In this document: positions 1 to 14,200 of the stretch, piece by piece
How the letters are laid out: each line of letters begins with the position of its first letter
Numbering within the stretch: position 1 is the stretch's first letter
Assembly: GCF_024868665.1 (NCBI RefSeq)
Contig: NC_079891.1
Location: forward strand, 23,474,103 to 23,538,102
Source: Triplophysa rosa
Lineage: Eukaryota; Chordata; Actinopteri; Cypriniformes; Nemacheilidae
Direction: 5' to 3'
Length of the DNA stretch: 64,000 nucleotides
Program-made: the position numbers and the translations under genes
The notes under the pieces: model-generated
What the model was told of the DNA's origin: nothing
The model's database searches: none
What the model saw: only the letters and a program-made list of their open reading frames with translations

Positions 1-1160
1 TGCAAGTATGGAAAATGTACACATGAAAACTCTCCTGCAAATGCTTTTCCTCTATGGTTTAATCCAACATACCGCTATTGTCCTTCTGAAACCTCGTATC
101 TCCATATTGCGTAATATTTTATTCTTATAGTCACCCTTTGTCATTGGGTTTTGCAAATATCTAACCAATAAAAAGTATTAAAAAGTGCTCTTCAACTCAG
201 TATTTAATCCTTTAAAAGTACAGCCTTTTCCAATTCCGGAAAAACAGTGAATTTGGACATCCGAGGTTTTGGAAGGACAGTGTCGAAATGCAAAAATGCT
301 TGCTAATGAACTGTTTTGTGCGATTTAACTTTGTTTGACCTTTTTTTTGTTCTTTTCTATAAGCGCACAGTATTATCAGCTCCATTGTTTAAATCCATTC
401 CGCCTAAATTAAACCTCCATCTGGGCCGTTTCTGATCGTCTGGCTGCTGAGAAGCTTGAAATCTATCCGGTCAGTGGAGTTCTGAGAAGCCCTGTGGTTG
501 TGGGCAGAAATTAAGTCTCTTCATAATGAGGCGAAACAGTGCCGAGCGTCGATGGGAGAAACCACTCAACGCTCTCACAGAACACTCACTCCATCCATTT
601 TCCTGTCACTTCCCCGAGCTAATGCTCACTTAAACATCCCGGTTCCTAACCGCTTCATACTCTCGGTCCAACTTGGCTGTTAAAAGATGATTTATGCTCA
701 TAAATGGGCTCTTTCTTCCCATTCACAGGCTCAGAGAAACAAGGAAGCACCTCGATCGGTATGAATGAGGAAAGACGGGTTTACCTGACGTGGCTCTATG
801 TAGGTATGCAATATGTGGTGTGTGCATTTCTCTTGTGTTTGGATGTCTCAGAATTAAGTGTTCTTGAGGCACATTTTGTATGTGACCAAGGTGTGTTAGT
901 GCCCTCTAGTGGCCTGTTCTCAAGCATTCGCTACCGCACAATAATAAACATGCCATTCCTCTACTGTAACAGGAAATGCAGGAAAAATAAATGTGGCTTC
1001 AAAGTTTTCATTGGTTGAGTATGTGTCATATAATATAATAAAAAGGTCTTATTTAACAAGAGAACAACATCTCCTGAGAACATTTGCTCATGTCTCGGTT
1101 CAGGAAGATCATCCGACAGGCAAATAGTCAGGGTTGAATGTTGGATGGACGGTGACTCAC
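1..1160. other. zzef1 last-intron sequence, no exon found
   Basis: No exon, RNA gene or clear repeat is recognisable. The short open frames here (for example 704-1018 on +) have no family resemblance. By exon phase this should be intron between exon 52 and the terminal zzef1 exon. Confidence 0.55.
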
Positions 1161-2211
1161 CATGGCCTTGGCCTCAGCAATGAAGAAGAGCTCAGTGAGA
1201 GCACGGTGGAGAGGAAGGAGAACCGTGATGCTGGTGGGGTCTTGACTCAAACCACCTTCCATAGAAGTAAAGAGCTGCCACAGTGGCTTCAGCAGCGTAA
1301 GGTCACATCCCCTGCAAGAGAACAAAATATTCATATTCAATATTCATCATAATTCACATTATAAGTACGTGGTCGACTGATGTGCCGTATCATATTTCAC
1401 GTTCAAAGGGCAGGTGGCCATTTGCATGCGCTCCACCACACGTCCATCTCTTTACTACTCTTACACATGCCCTTGTCTGTCGATGATGATGTAACTGTGT
1501 CCAAACGCCATGCAAAGCACTCTGACATGTGACCTTGTTGCCATGGGAACAATCAAGGCAGAAAGCCACTGTCAGATGCATTATGCAAAAGCTTTGTTAA
1601 TCAGAATACTCCACCAACCAAAAACAGGGGTTGATATACAGCCGTGGTTTTAAGGAAACCCACCAATGAGATATTATAGTTATTATTTGCATCTGGCCAC
1701 TTCCTACAGTATGATGTCATCAAATTCGGTTGACACCAGCAGTTTCGTAAGTTTTGTTTTACAACCTCAACTCTCTACAAAACACGAATACTATAATAAG
1801 TACATCACAAAGAGATAAAGGGTGCTTGAAGCTTGGTAAAACTGGTTCAAGGTCCACCTGCAGTTCACAAAGTACAGAGCAGACATGACAGAACCAGTTT
1901 CACGAGGAAAGGTGCTAACTCATCCGTCTAGAATAGTGGGACGGGTGTAAGAATTGAAGGACAGTGTCTGCAATTTGTTGATTTCATAAAAAAACGAATA
2001 GATAAGACATGGATCAACTTTTAAAGGGACCTAAAAGGCGCACACCATTGAGACGGACACTGTAGAAGCCGCAGTAGCAGGTGAACAGCTTTCAGCCTCT
2101 GGTTTCCTGTTTGACGACAGGCCACGCCCACCTGCCACTCCCAGATGTCGTAAAGCGGAAGGTGAGTGAGGGCTTGCTCATCAGCTAGCATCTGCTTCAA
2201 GATCTCAAAAC
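1161..2211 (-). other. zzef1: zzef1 exons 51-52: conserved C-terminal region
   Basis: Exon 51 (2211-2046) encodes GFEILKQMLADEQ...WEWQVGVACRQTGNQRL and exon 52 (1311-1161) encodes LTLLKPLWQLFT...LLPLHRALTELFF. Exon 52 ends at phase 0 with donor ATG|GTGAGT. The next exon should encode about 60 residues ending the protein; I find nothing like it in 1-1160, so it lies outside the window. Confidence 0.88.
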
Positions 2212-5200
2212 CTAGATTAAAACAAATACATTTTAATCATTAGTTATCATGCAAAGGAAATTACTTTCCAAATGTAAAACCGTGTTGAGAACAGACATCA
2301 GACATCTAAGCCTGAACATGCCGGACTGTTTCATTCGGTTTATTTACCTCGCCAAACCTCATTTGGGAACAAATAAATGAGCTGGCAGACCCTATAAAAG
2401 ACCCACTCCTTCCATGGCTGGAAAACCCATTTGATATTGCATTACGGAATAATAGTTTCAGGAACAGAGCAGAAGGTGCACGAGTCTATAAAGTCTTTGA
2501 TTAAAAGGCGGATAAGACGCAGGCGAGGAGCTCACAGCGACTCGTGACCCAACACTGACAGTTGTGATCAATCACCCGCTCAAAAGACTTGCGAAGGTGG
2601 GCGACCATGTTGTGGGTGAGAATTTAGTTTACCTCTGCTGTGCCATCTATTAAGTACAATGGAGTTCAATCAGTTTCGAACGGACTGTTTTGGGTAAAAT
2701 CTCGGCATCCGGAGACCGGAAGGTTAATAATACCACCAGTAAAATAATTGCTTTCAAAAAGGATTCTCGTATAGGACACTGACATTGGATCCCTTAAAGA
2801 TTTTATGAACAGAAATATGAGTCCTGAATTAAATGATGGTACTGTTGATGCACTCTGAATGAAACCGAAGGAAAATAAAATGTTTTTGATGGTTTAGATG
2901 ATTATCTAGAGGACAGTAAACAGACATGTGGGAGATGACAGTAGATGATAAAGCAAACGTTGGCTAGAGGACAGCAGAGTCAGACATCAAGAGAAGTTGA
3001 GAGTCTGTAAATAAATGAGCTGTATACGTACCGGTCTGGAAGCGCCCTCGATGGCCACCAGTCACAGTGAATTTGTAGCCCCATTCTGTGTTACTCATAT
3101 CTGATATAAACCTGTAGTAAACTGTGTCCCCTACAAGAGATAAGAAGAACGCATTTACATTCTATTCATTCTTCCTTGTACCTATGCTTACAGTGTACAT
3201 CAGCACATTTATGTCATAGGGCTGCTTCACAACGCAAAAAATATTTTGGCCAATTGAGATTTATTTAACATGTATTTCTTGAATTGAAAAACATGTCTTT
3301 TTAACAGTAGATTTAACTACATAAATCTACTAGATAAAAAAACATATATAGTATAAAATATAGTATTTATATTATAGTATTATATAAAGTATAAATGCAT
3401 ACATTTAAAAAAATGTATGCATTTATACATGAAAAATAAATACATAAATAAATAAAAATCATTTATATCAAAATAAATTAAACTTAAAGGGGTCACATGA
3501 CAGGGCTAATATGAATATTATCGTTTGTTTTAGATGTAATGCATTGTTTATACACTATTTAAGGTTAAAAAACGTTTTATTTTCCACATACCGTGCATGT
3601 TTGTATCTCCTCTTTGCCCCGCCTCTCTGAAACACGCAGATTTTTTACAAAGCTCATCGCTCTGAAAAGCGAGGTGTGCTATGATTGGCTAGTTAACCAG
3701 TGCGTAGTGATTGGTCGAATACTGCAAGCGTGTGACGAAAATGTAACGCCTCTTACCATATTCGGAACATCATGTTCCAAAGCAATTGTACTGACAGGTA
3801 CGGCCACCTTACTTGCGTATACATTTGGGCGGTCTTAGTCAAATCATACCAAGAACTGACGTAGATTTGTGGGGGTGCGGTTACACGAGGCATTTCAGGC
3901 AGATCTGGGTGAGCATTCGCCTTTAGATAGAATGCATCTTTTGTTCCGACACTTAAATTTTTGCAATTTTATGAGTCTAATACATGCACGGGCAACTTAT
4001 AACACACCAAAGACACAGAAAAACACGTATTCACGCCATATGACCCCTTTAACTAACTAAACCAAACAAGCCGCAGCCTCTGGACAGTTAGTTAGGGAAG
4101 GAGTGTACCTCTTAAAAGAAACGGGCGTGCTGACAACGGAATGTGGTAAATAATTGTTTTACCTAGATTATTTAGTTTTTTGTTATTATCGGAAGCCAAA
4201 TTGAAAAAAACGGAAAATAAATTAAGATTAATTGCACATCCCTAGTGTGTTATGGGGTGTGCATTCTGATGAAACAGGTTTTCCTGTAGCTCAGTGGTTA
4301 GAGCATGGCGCTAGCAATGCCAGAGTCATGGGTTCGATCCCAGGGATTGCACATACTCAGAATCAAAATGTATAGTATAATGCAATGCACGTTGCTTTGA
4401 ATTAAAGCATCTGCCAAATGCATAAATGTAAATGTAAACGAAAAAAATTGCAAACTAAATCACAAACATTGTATTATCTTATAGATGTTTTACTAATGCC
4501 CAGTCTTTTGTATATGAAATTGAACATTTCTGTATGAACTGGAATGGATCCATACGTTTTATAGATGATTTTTCTCTGGATTTCCAACCAAACATGCCAT
4601 ACTCTCACCTGGAATCTCAAAGTCTGTCCATTTCTGATGTGAACCACTGAAAGTGTGCATGTCCTGAAGAAAGTCACTGGTGCTGGCCATCAGAAGCTCA
4701 TCGCATCCTTCCTCTGTGTGACAGCGCGAGTCAAACTTCACGGACAGGTAGATCGCCCCGGGAATGTGCACCTTATCCTGAAACCAGAAGGAACGACACT
4801 CAGCGGGGAACACTGTTGGCAATCATTGTCTTTATTGAAAAAACTTGAAAAAATAAATAAAAATCCTGAGATGGTTTCTGAGAAAAAGTATACCCCAAAG
4901 TTTGTGTTGTTGTCTTAGGGGTGCTTGGATTCCCGGACTTGCACTGCCATCCCAGGCTCCTCCATAAACTGACACGCTGTCAGTGACAGATTACCCAGCA
5001 TGCTCTGGCTGCAGCCCCTCAGAACCTTTTGCAAGATCTGACACACAACATAAAAAAACTGTAAGCTCACATCCAGTACTTTAAATGCAAAGAAGAAAAG
5101 CTACAGATCCACACATTCCTCTCACCTTCTCCCACATTGGTCTTTCCTCCAGCTGCATGAGCATGTCCAGTATGTACGCCATGTGTGAAGCTCCGCTCAG

Positions 5201-8200
5201 CTCCAGGTCTTCCTCTTTAATGGAAGTGTCAGCGGGCCAGTCAGCCAGCAGCGTGGCCAACACGTGCCGCGCATACAGGATGGCGATGGCCTCATTCACC
5301 TTAAATAGGTACTGTCGTACTGCTTTGTTGCTGCGCGCGTCCAATTCTTTGTGCAACAGAGCCGAGCTTTTAGTGCGACGCTGTTTGGCGTAACTCAGCT
5401 GCAGGTCGCTCTCAGTGTTTGTGATGAGCTTCTGCGTGACCACGTTTGTTTCTTCTGTGGCTTTTTCACACCTGGTGGGTTTAGACTGAAGGTCAAAGTG
5501 AAGTGATTAGCTTTTGACCTCAAAATGGATAGATTTCGTGGTTAAACATGTTGCTCGGTCTTACCACACAGGGCACGACGATTATATCTGTATCTACTGC
5601 CTTAGTGCTTCTTTCCTCAGACCGAGGTCTTTTAGATGGTTGCCACTTCTGTGCCAGCATACGAATTGTCTCGTCGGTTTTGATAGCCTCACCGTCAAAC
5701 CTGAGATATGATGAGATGTGGAAGCATTTCGTGTTTTTTACGTTATACCACTACAGTCTATAATATGTTATGCACAATATACTGTATCTGTGGTTGTGTT
5801 CGCTTATCATATAATATTTGTTACTGTGCAACAGGAATTATAAAGAGTATCTCACCTCTTCTGCACTTCAAGAAAGAAAGAGTCTGTCCTTTTCATCTGA
5901 AGCTCATACATGGCTCTCAAGATATGCAGTGGGGCGTTAAGTGCATCATGGGTAATCTGGAAGTAAAAGAAATATCAGTAACACTTGACAATAAGGTGCT
6001 TCTTGTTAACAATTAGTTAATGCATTAGCTAAAATAAACTTACAACGAACAATACTAAAAGAGCATTTATTAATGTTAGTCCATGTTAATTTCAGAATTT
6101 ACTAATACATTATTAAAATCAAACATAGTCACTGCTAACATTAGTTAATGCACCATGAATTAACATGAATAACTGTGTTGACATTAGCATTACCAGGGAT
6201 AAATAAATACTGAAAAACAAAATTGTTCATTGTTTGCTAATGTTAGCTAGTGCATTTAATACTATTAACAAATAGCACTTTATTGTAAAGTTCTACTGTC
6301 TTTTTAACACTGCCCTAACATCACAGACGCCAACAAAAAGCAACAATTCAAACATTTTTAGGTTACCTGACTGATTTAAAATGTTGAAAATAGGGGTGTC
6401 ACAGTATACCACCAGTATTGACAATAACTTTGATAAAAAAAAAACAGGTTTACCAATATTGTGCTAATTTTACACATATCGTAATGTAAACTATTCAGCA
6501 ACACCCATAAAAAAATTCTGCCTTAAGAGTCACAATCTCTTGGGTACAAACCCTCTCTCTGCCTCCAGAAACATGTATTTTGAATGTGCCATAGTTGAAA
6601 AAAATTTGGTCAATTTTCTAAACTTTTAATTGTCATACTAAGTGTTAAGCCCGTGGCATACTTATTTTTGTTTACGTGTACGCGAATGCACAGCCTTGCA
6701 AAGTACACTTACTTTGAATCACAATACACATGGGTTTTGACGCATGCGCATTACGACATATTGCAATACCTCTCTGGGCCTATAGGGGTCAGGTTTTCTT
6801 CAACTACCTTGAATTGACGCTCCCGGGAAATTCTGGTAAATACAGGAAATACTGCAAGAAATAGAATGCGCATGCGCGACCTGTGCTTACTATGTACACG
6901 AGGTACAAAATTCCAGTGGTGCGCGTACAGTACACGCGTAATATTCTGATGACGAAACTTACATCACACGCACTTTACGCTGTCCCTCGCGTACGTGTAA
7001 AACGGAAACTATACCTCCGGTTTAAAGGCCTCAAATCTTAAATACATTTTAAACGTCTTAAGATGAACATTCTGTCATCATTTACTCACCCTCTTGTCAT
7101 GTTAAACCTGTATGACTTTCTTTCTGCGGCAGAACACAAAAGATGACATTTTGAAGAAAGTTTGTAACCAAACAGTGGCGGCACCCATTCGCTTCTATTG
7201 TATGGACACAAAACCAATGCAAGTAAATGGGGGCCAGTTAACAACATGGATCAAAATATCTTTTGTGTTCAGCAAAAGAAAGAAAGTCTGAAGTCAGGTT
7301 TGAAATGACAAAAGGGTTTAGTAAATGATGACTGAATATTCATTTTTTGGTGAACTATCACTTTAAGGTCAGTTAAAGAACAGATGATGATTTAGCATGC
7401 CGAAACGACAGACAGAAGATGAATGTTTACACTCCGACCTGAAAACACATCTTAGTCTCTTCATCCAGCCCTTCAAGCGGATCCGGTCGGTTTGGATCCA
7501 CATCGTCTGCGCAGCAGCTGGAGTGATCCGAATCGTGCTCCTTCTCTTTTCCCTTTTCTCCATCCGTCTCTGTGTCTCCGTCCTCCGCCATAGAGTGGAT
7601 TTCTCGTTTGGATGAGTGCAGCATGATAGAGAGAATCTCCAGGTCTCGCAGAAGCCACATCTTGCTGAAGCCTGTGCCCTTACTGCACTTACGGACCAGG
7701 AGCTGCATAAGACCAGAGCCTTGAGTGGCGTCCTGGGCCAGAGCCACACCATGCCTCTGCGTGAGACAGCAAGACATACGTTAATGCAAGAGATAAATAT
7801 TAAACCAAGTTGCAATTGGACATTTTTAAGTAGGAAATGTTCAGAGTTAATGTTATTAACGACACTACCATAACATCTGCGTGAATCTGAGGAAAAGTGA
7901 CTGCATACATCATTAAAAATGTTACTTTGTTATAATGTACATAAGATTTTGACTTCAAATGTTCAGCTAACTTTTATACTATATCAAATATTTAAATCCA
8001 GTGTCTTGCATACCTTTAGTGTGTTGTAGAGTCCCTTAAGAGCGAGAGATAGCACCCAGGTGGCCTCCACAGCATCTTGGGCACTGCTCTCCACCCCCAC
8101 TTGCAGAAGGTGACTGACGATGGAGATGAAGTTCTTCAGGTATTGACTCAGGTGGGCCGAGGTAGGGGATGCCGCTCGGCCCTCAGACTCTACATCACTG

Positions 8201-11200
8201 CCAGTGCTGCACTCATGTGCCTGGACTAACTGGTAGTCTTTCACTGAGAAGAAATATTCGAGAAATAAGGATATAGCAAGTACACTTGCTACTACTAATG
8301 TCCGAGTGATCATGGGTCATTTCAATTTGGCCAGATGCATTAACATGGCGAATTTGCTGTTCCCGCACCTGTTCTCCTCTTCCTCGTCTTCACGTCCACC
8401 ACAGCCGCTCTGTTCTTCTCAGTGAAGTGTTTAAGGAGAATCATGTTATGCTTTTCGTTGGCGTTATCTATGAACACAGCCTGAGTCCCCATACACAACA
8501 CCTGAAATGAGAAGACGCCCGGTTAAAAGCATATATTTTTTTAATTTACATAATCAAATAGGATTGTTCACATTAGGGCTGAAGATATAGCTGCATGCAC
8601 CGACATAACAATGCTTTGTTAAAGATTACAATGATTTACATATATTTTTGCTAAAGCATTATAATGCACAAGACTAGGTATTTTTGAGTGACGATGCAAT
8701 TAATTACTGAATCACAATTTTGAATCCGATTCAGCGTAATGGAAAGTTTGAACTGATCCACAAAAATGAACTAAACTTACAGTCTAATGCTGCTTTTTCT
8801 ACTGAAGATTAAATACGAGTTTAAAGAAATTATATCATCTCAATATTCTTCAATTTGGGTCATTTACATTTAGTAATGTTAACAAATGAGGTAAACAATA
8901 GAAGCAATTGGAACAACATAAAGACAACAAAAAGCATAAGTGCAGTAAAAACTTCATATCGGCAGCAGTAATTCAACACATTCCTCTTGGCTATATTATT
9001 TTCGTGGGTGTGTGACATCTTCATACCTCAGGGAAGCCCACGAGCACCAGCAGCGTGAAGAGATTGGTTCTTTTGAGTTGCCGCGGTAACTGTTGGATGC
9101 AGTGATCTGTGAAAGATGCCACAACTCCACACCACTGAGGGCAAACGTTCAGGTTCCTCAAAATGTCTGCCACCGAGCAAGCCCAATCCAAACCGATACG
9201 GCTAGCAACACAAAGATGGGTGTAACAATACCTTGCAAAGATACATATATCATATTTTTTATGTTTTTTTAAAGTGGGTTCTGTTCGAGCATCGTGGTCC
9301 CTGTGTCATGATCACATAGGCTACCAAGTCACCGCAGTACCAACTGTAAAATGATCATTTAGTTATATACTCCTTAAATTATACATCATATCTTATTAAC
9401 TAGCATTCATTTTCTTGACTGACATGTTTTCTTTGATCTAAAGGCACACGAGTGTTTGAAATTTGTTGTTTGAAGAAAGGAATGATGCTTGTGCCTACAT
9501 ATTAATTTCTTTCGAAACGAAACAAGATTTCATTATAACTGTTTTCAGAATGGACAACTTGGACTGAACAATGAAGAGAAAGCAGTCAACATGTAACTCT
9601 TTCAAACTGTTTCAAAAAGCATCTCAAAAAATTACATTTTTTTTACTAATTCTGGGCAAAGGGTGTTTACTTTCAAGATGCTACAATATAACATCGTTTC
9701 AGTCACAACAAAATGATTACCCATGATTCCCTTTATCTCATTCTACAGTTTTGATGAGTTTTCTACTATTCTAAAATTTGGAGAAAATATAAATAAAACA
9801 ACATCAATTCTATGATCCTAAACATTCAAACTTTAATGTACATAATGTATTATCAATGTTGCATATTACAAAAAGATTACAATAAACTACCTGTCCAGAC
9901 ACACTGCACCCAGACTAAAGAGCAACTGAGTGGTCTTCCAGCCCTGCACATCAACAGCTGCTACATCTCCCGGGGTCAGCAGCTCAAATTTGTCAGTCAG
10001 TGCCTCAGTCACAGCCGCATCAGCTTCATGTGGAGAGATTCTCAGCAAAAGCTGCCCCAGAAGCCCCAGAGTTAGGTGGTATGTTTCATTCAGACAGCCA
10101 GCATTTGAGATGACCACCCGAAAGAGCAATGGCAGAATAGGACTCAGACTGGACAAAGATTGTGTGGTGCCCTACAGGGGTCAAAGGTAACAGATTAAAC
10201 GCGTATAAAAGACTGTGGTTTGATATAGGAATGCGGGACGAATTACTTTGTATGAACTAAGAAATAATCTATAAAAAGGGCACAATGAAACTTGAAGCTT
10301 GTGTTTACTGGTTTGGCTGGTGGCAACATGGCTGCCAACAATCCCAGAATTCTCTCTCGGGAGCATTCAGCAAACACGTGTTCCTGTAGGGGTCCTCTGG
10401 CTGTCTTCTCCTGGTCTTTATATGCGTCCATGTTGTCTGAAATAGGAGATGTGATAGTGTCTCCACTTGATTCTGACAAACACAACATGAAAAGCAAATA
10501 TGAAAAATAGACGATCTTTAACTTTCAAAGGTACAGTGGCCTATATGAAATTTAGCGGCATCTAGTGGTGAGGTTGTGAATTGCAACCAACAGCTCACTC
10601 CCTCTCCCTTTTGAAGCACCAGGGTGGTTGAGACAGCACTAAGATGTCGTCACATTTACGTTTCTTTGCTGAAGAGATAACGTATTTACAAAATGCGCTC
10701 TGTAGAGCAGTTTGTCCGCTTAGGGCTACTGTAGAAACAACAGGGTGAATTCCATGTTAGGGGACCTGCGGTGCATGTAAATAGAAATAGCTCATTCTAA
10801 GGTAATAAAAAAATAACGCTTTATTACGCAAGATCTTTATACACCTTTGAAGACATAGTTATGTATATTATATTGCATTTATGTATATTTTATTACATCT
10901 CTCTCAGTCGATTACACATTGGACCTTTAAAGATGATATACCATAATTTAACAACAACATAACTTTGATTAAATGAAAGGTCAAACATTTCCTGCAATAA
11001 ACACCAGTATTTGCTGCTACTATGGGGTATTTACCTCCGACTCCAGGCGACAATGTTTCCTCACTAGACACAGAAGGTGTCTGACTCGCACTGGACGAAT
11101 CGAATGTGTCCTGAGAGACTAGCTTCCTTCTCTTCTTTTCCTCTACCTTCTCCTCACCCTCTACTCCGCCATCTTTCTTTAGGGACAAATAAAAAAAGTT

Positions 11201-14200
11201 GTTAAATATTGCCCAACATTTAGTTTAAATGACCTCATGAACCTTTTAAAGGAAGAGATCGCTCAAAAATGAAGATTCGGTCATTATTTGCTCACTCTCA
11301 TATTATTTCAAACCTGTATGACTTCTCCCATGGAACACAGTATGGAAATGGTCAAGAATGTTGACAAAGTCTGTCAACATACAATGGAAGTCAATTTATC
11401 TCATTCTGTGTTCCTCTGAAGAAAGAAAGTCATACGGGTTCAGAAAACGTGAGGGCGATGCACTGTCCCTATGATACACTGGTGTCAAAAAGTAACTGAC
11501 TCTGTCTGTAGATGGCGGCGGTGAGCAGATGGCTGTGGTGCTGCTGGGCAGAGATGAAGTGTCTGCGCTGCTGATGTCTTGAGAGGAGCCGGGTGTTTGG
11601 GGACACATTTCACTCTCTGTGGCCGATTCATTCGATGAAAGCAGAGACAGCAGGGCAGAGGCTCTCAGACCTACAGGACCACACAGAGACACTGATTCGA
11701 GGGGTGGGCAAAACCCATGGGGATGTTGCTTTTGTTACAAGCTCACAGTAAATGAACAGATAATGTGAATACAATGTGTCTCCCACCTTTCCCAGTCTGT
11801 CCCTTCAGCAGGCACTCATTGATGAGGTCAGAGCAGCGGGTTTGCAGAGCGCTAGCATAACCCAGGGTGACATCGTCTAGAGGTTCTCCCTCCTGCTCTC
11901 TCTCGCTGACCAGCTCGGAGGTGAACAGGGCGAGAGCGGCGAACAGAAGCCAGGAATAGTTGTGTATGTAGGGCTGAATCAGTCTGTGACGGTCACTGAT
12001 GCGGATGGTGACCATAGGGTATACAGTGATGCGATGGGTGGGAAGATGGCTAGAGAGGGAGGAAAAGAGCAGTGATGTCATTAATGCTGCTACACTTTCT
12101 AACAAATAATTTTCTTTGTATTTTGAACCATATGCTTATTAGTTAAAAAAAAAAAAAAGAATCAAAATATACATAAAAAATATACTGTATGGTTATAAAA
12201 CGTACTGAATTGTTAAGCACCAGCCTCATACCCATAGTGCTAAACAATTATTAAAATTATAATTAAAATATATAAATTAAAAATGATTAATAAAATGAAA
12301 TGCAACATAAAACTCTTTAAAAACCGTGTTAAAAGTTAAAAACGTGTGAATGCTTTAATAAAATAGTGCGTTTTACCTGTCTGGGTATTTTTTGGCATTG
12401 TAACAGCCAAAGCACAGGTCGAAGTCCTCGCAGACGTTACAGTTTATCCTACTGCCCACAATAAGGCCCTGGCAGTGGTCACAGGCATATTCCATGTTCA
12501 CCATCTCATGGTCATCCTCGTGACCTTCTGGTTTAGCACCACCTGAACGGAAACAACAGAGCCATTAAAGGGATAGTTCACCCAAAAATGAAAATTCTTA
12601 TTGTCTATTCAAACCTGTATGACTTTCTTCAAAATATGTTTCGTGTTCTGCAGAAGAAAGAAAGTTGGAAACCAAACAACATTCGCACTCATTGACTTCC
12701 ATTGTATGGACACAAAACCACTGATGCGTTTCTCAAAATATCTTGTTTTGTGTGTTTCACGGAAGAAAAGTCAAATACATGTTTTTAATAACATAAATGT
12801 GACAGAAATTTTGACAGAAACGTTTTGGGCAAACTATCTACTATCTACTGCTGCCTGTTATAAAATATAGACTTGTCTTGTGAGCTTGTTTATGGAACCA
12901 AGCTACTTGAGGCAAAAGGAAAAAAAAGAGATGCATCTGAAATGGTTTGGCTTACTGAGGAAGCAGGTCTTGCACAGATCCATATCTGTACACTGAAGGC
13001 ACCTGTAGCGATGCCACGGAGCAATGCGCTCGCATCCGTCACATGAGATCTCTACATTCAGCAGGTCACAGTAGCGTGCAATGAACATGTGCATCTGAAA
13101 AGATCAAAGTCAGTAGATAAAAATAAACAATACAAATGTTAATGTTAGCTGGTTATTATAACAAAATAAACTACCTTCAGGATAATACAAAGCCCTTCTG
13201 CTTCATGTCATACTTCTGTCACGTATACAGTTTTGCAAAAATGACCGACCGACTTACACAAGTAGAGCTACACAGTCAAATCTCAGAAAAATTGAGCTGC
13301 TGAGATGAATATTTAAAGGGGGTGTAATCATTTGTACAGTACATTATCCTATTAATTACACTGTTAATTACCACATAAATAAACAAAAGGCTTAAAATAT
13401 TTATACATTTTACAGATGGAGATTTGCATTAACAGTACAAAATGAATGTGGCACTGAATGTGGCAAAAATGCACTGTTCATCTGATGCCTTTTCTAAAAG
13501 ACAGAGAACTTCAACCAGATGTACTACCTGGTAAGTGTTTGAGACCAAATTAGTGTCAAATATTTGCTCTGGTGACTATCTGTGTTATGATGAGGCATTC
13601 ATGTGAGTGCTGACATTTGCCTGTGTTTGCTGAGCTCAAATATTAAATCAAAACCTCATGATCTAAGCCTAAGGTTTCCAGGAACATGGTGACACTTGTT
13701 TTTCAAAAGACACAACACGCATTAATATTAAGGTTTCACCTCCATTTACGTTTGTTTTATTTACTTACATTTACTCTACAATAAAGAGCAATTGGCCTTT
13801 AGTGTTCTTTTCAGACATTGTTTTTATTGTAAAACCATTTATTTGTAATGGTAAAGAGTGCTGGATATATCGTTTTTGCTAGTGATGTTTGTACCTTTCT
13901 CTTGTCCTCCACTGAGGCCTGGCCGATCTTGTCAAACCATTTCTCAAACATGCCATCCAAACACTCGTCCATCCATTCACAGTTCCTCTCGTAGTCTGCT
14001 ATCTCATCCTCCTCTTTCCACTGACTACATCACAACACAACCAAGAGGAAGATATTAGACATGTCAAATTAAACAATAGACACATTGAAGTTTCACAGAT
14101 GCAAAATTAGGTATAGCTTCATTTTGTAAGACCTAATACTAGTGTCATAACAACAGCTCACGAAATGCATCCCAAAAATCGGCAGAATTTGATGTAATAT

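Larger units (their letters stand above)
3032..4777 (-). other. zzef1: zzef1 exons 49-50: second CUB-like module
   Basis: Exons 4777-4609 and 3130-3032 encode IYLSVKFDSRCHTEEGCDEL, a WTDFEIPG strand and MSNTEWGYKFTVTGGHRG. This parallels exons 22-24 (FDxxCxTE, EWGYKFTVT), i.e. an internal duplication. It lies downstream of the exon 48 stop, so it would be lost from a protein ending there, yet it shows no decay. A TTAA-flanked MITE and a SINE sit in the intron between the two exons. Confidence 0.85.

Noticed and set aside
704..1018. 104-codon + strand open frame
   Set aside because: No recognisable domain, no splice or promoter support, and it lies in zzef1 intronic sequence.
4281..4352. tRNA gene candidate
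   Set aside because: A and B boxes are present but the acceptor stem does not pair and the sequence continues into a SINE body with another copy at 18628.
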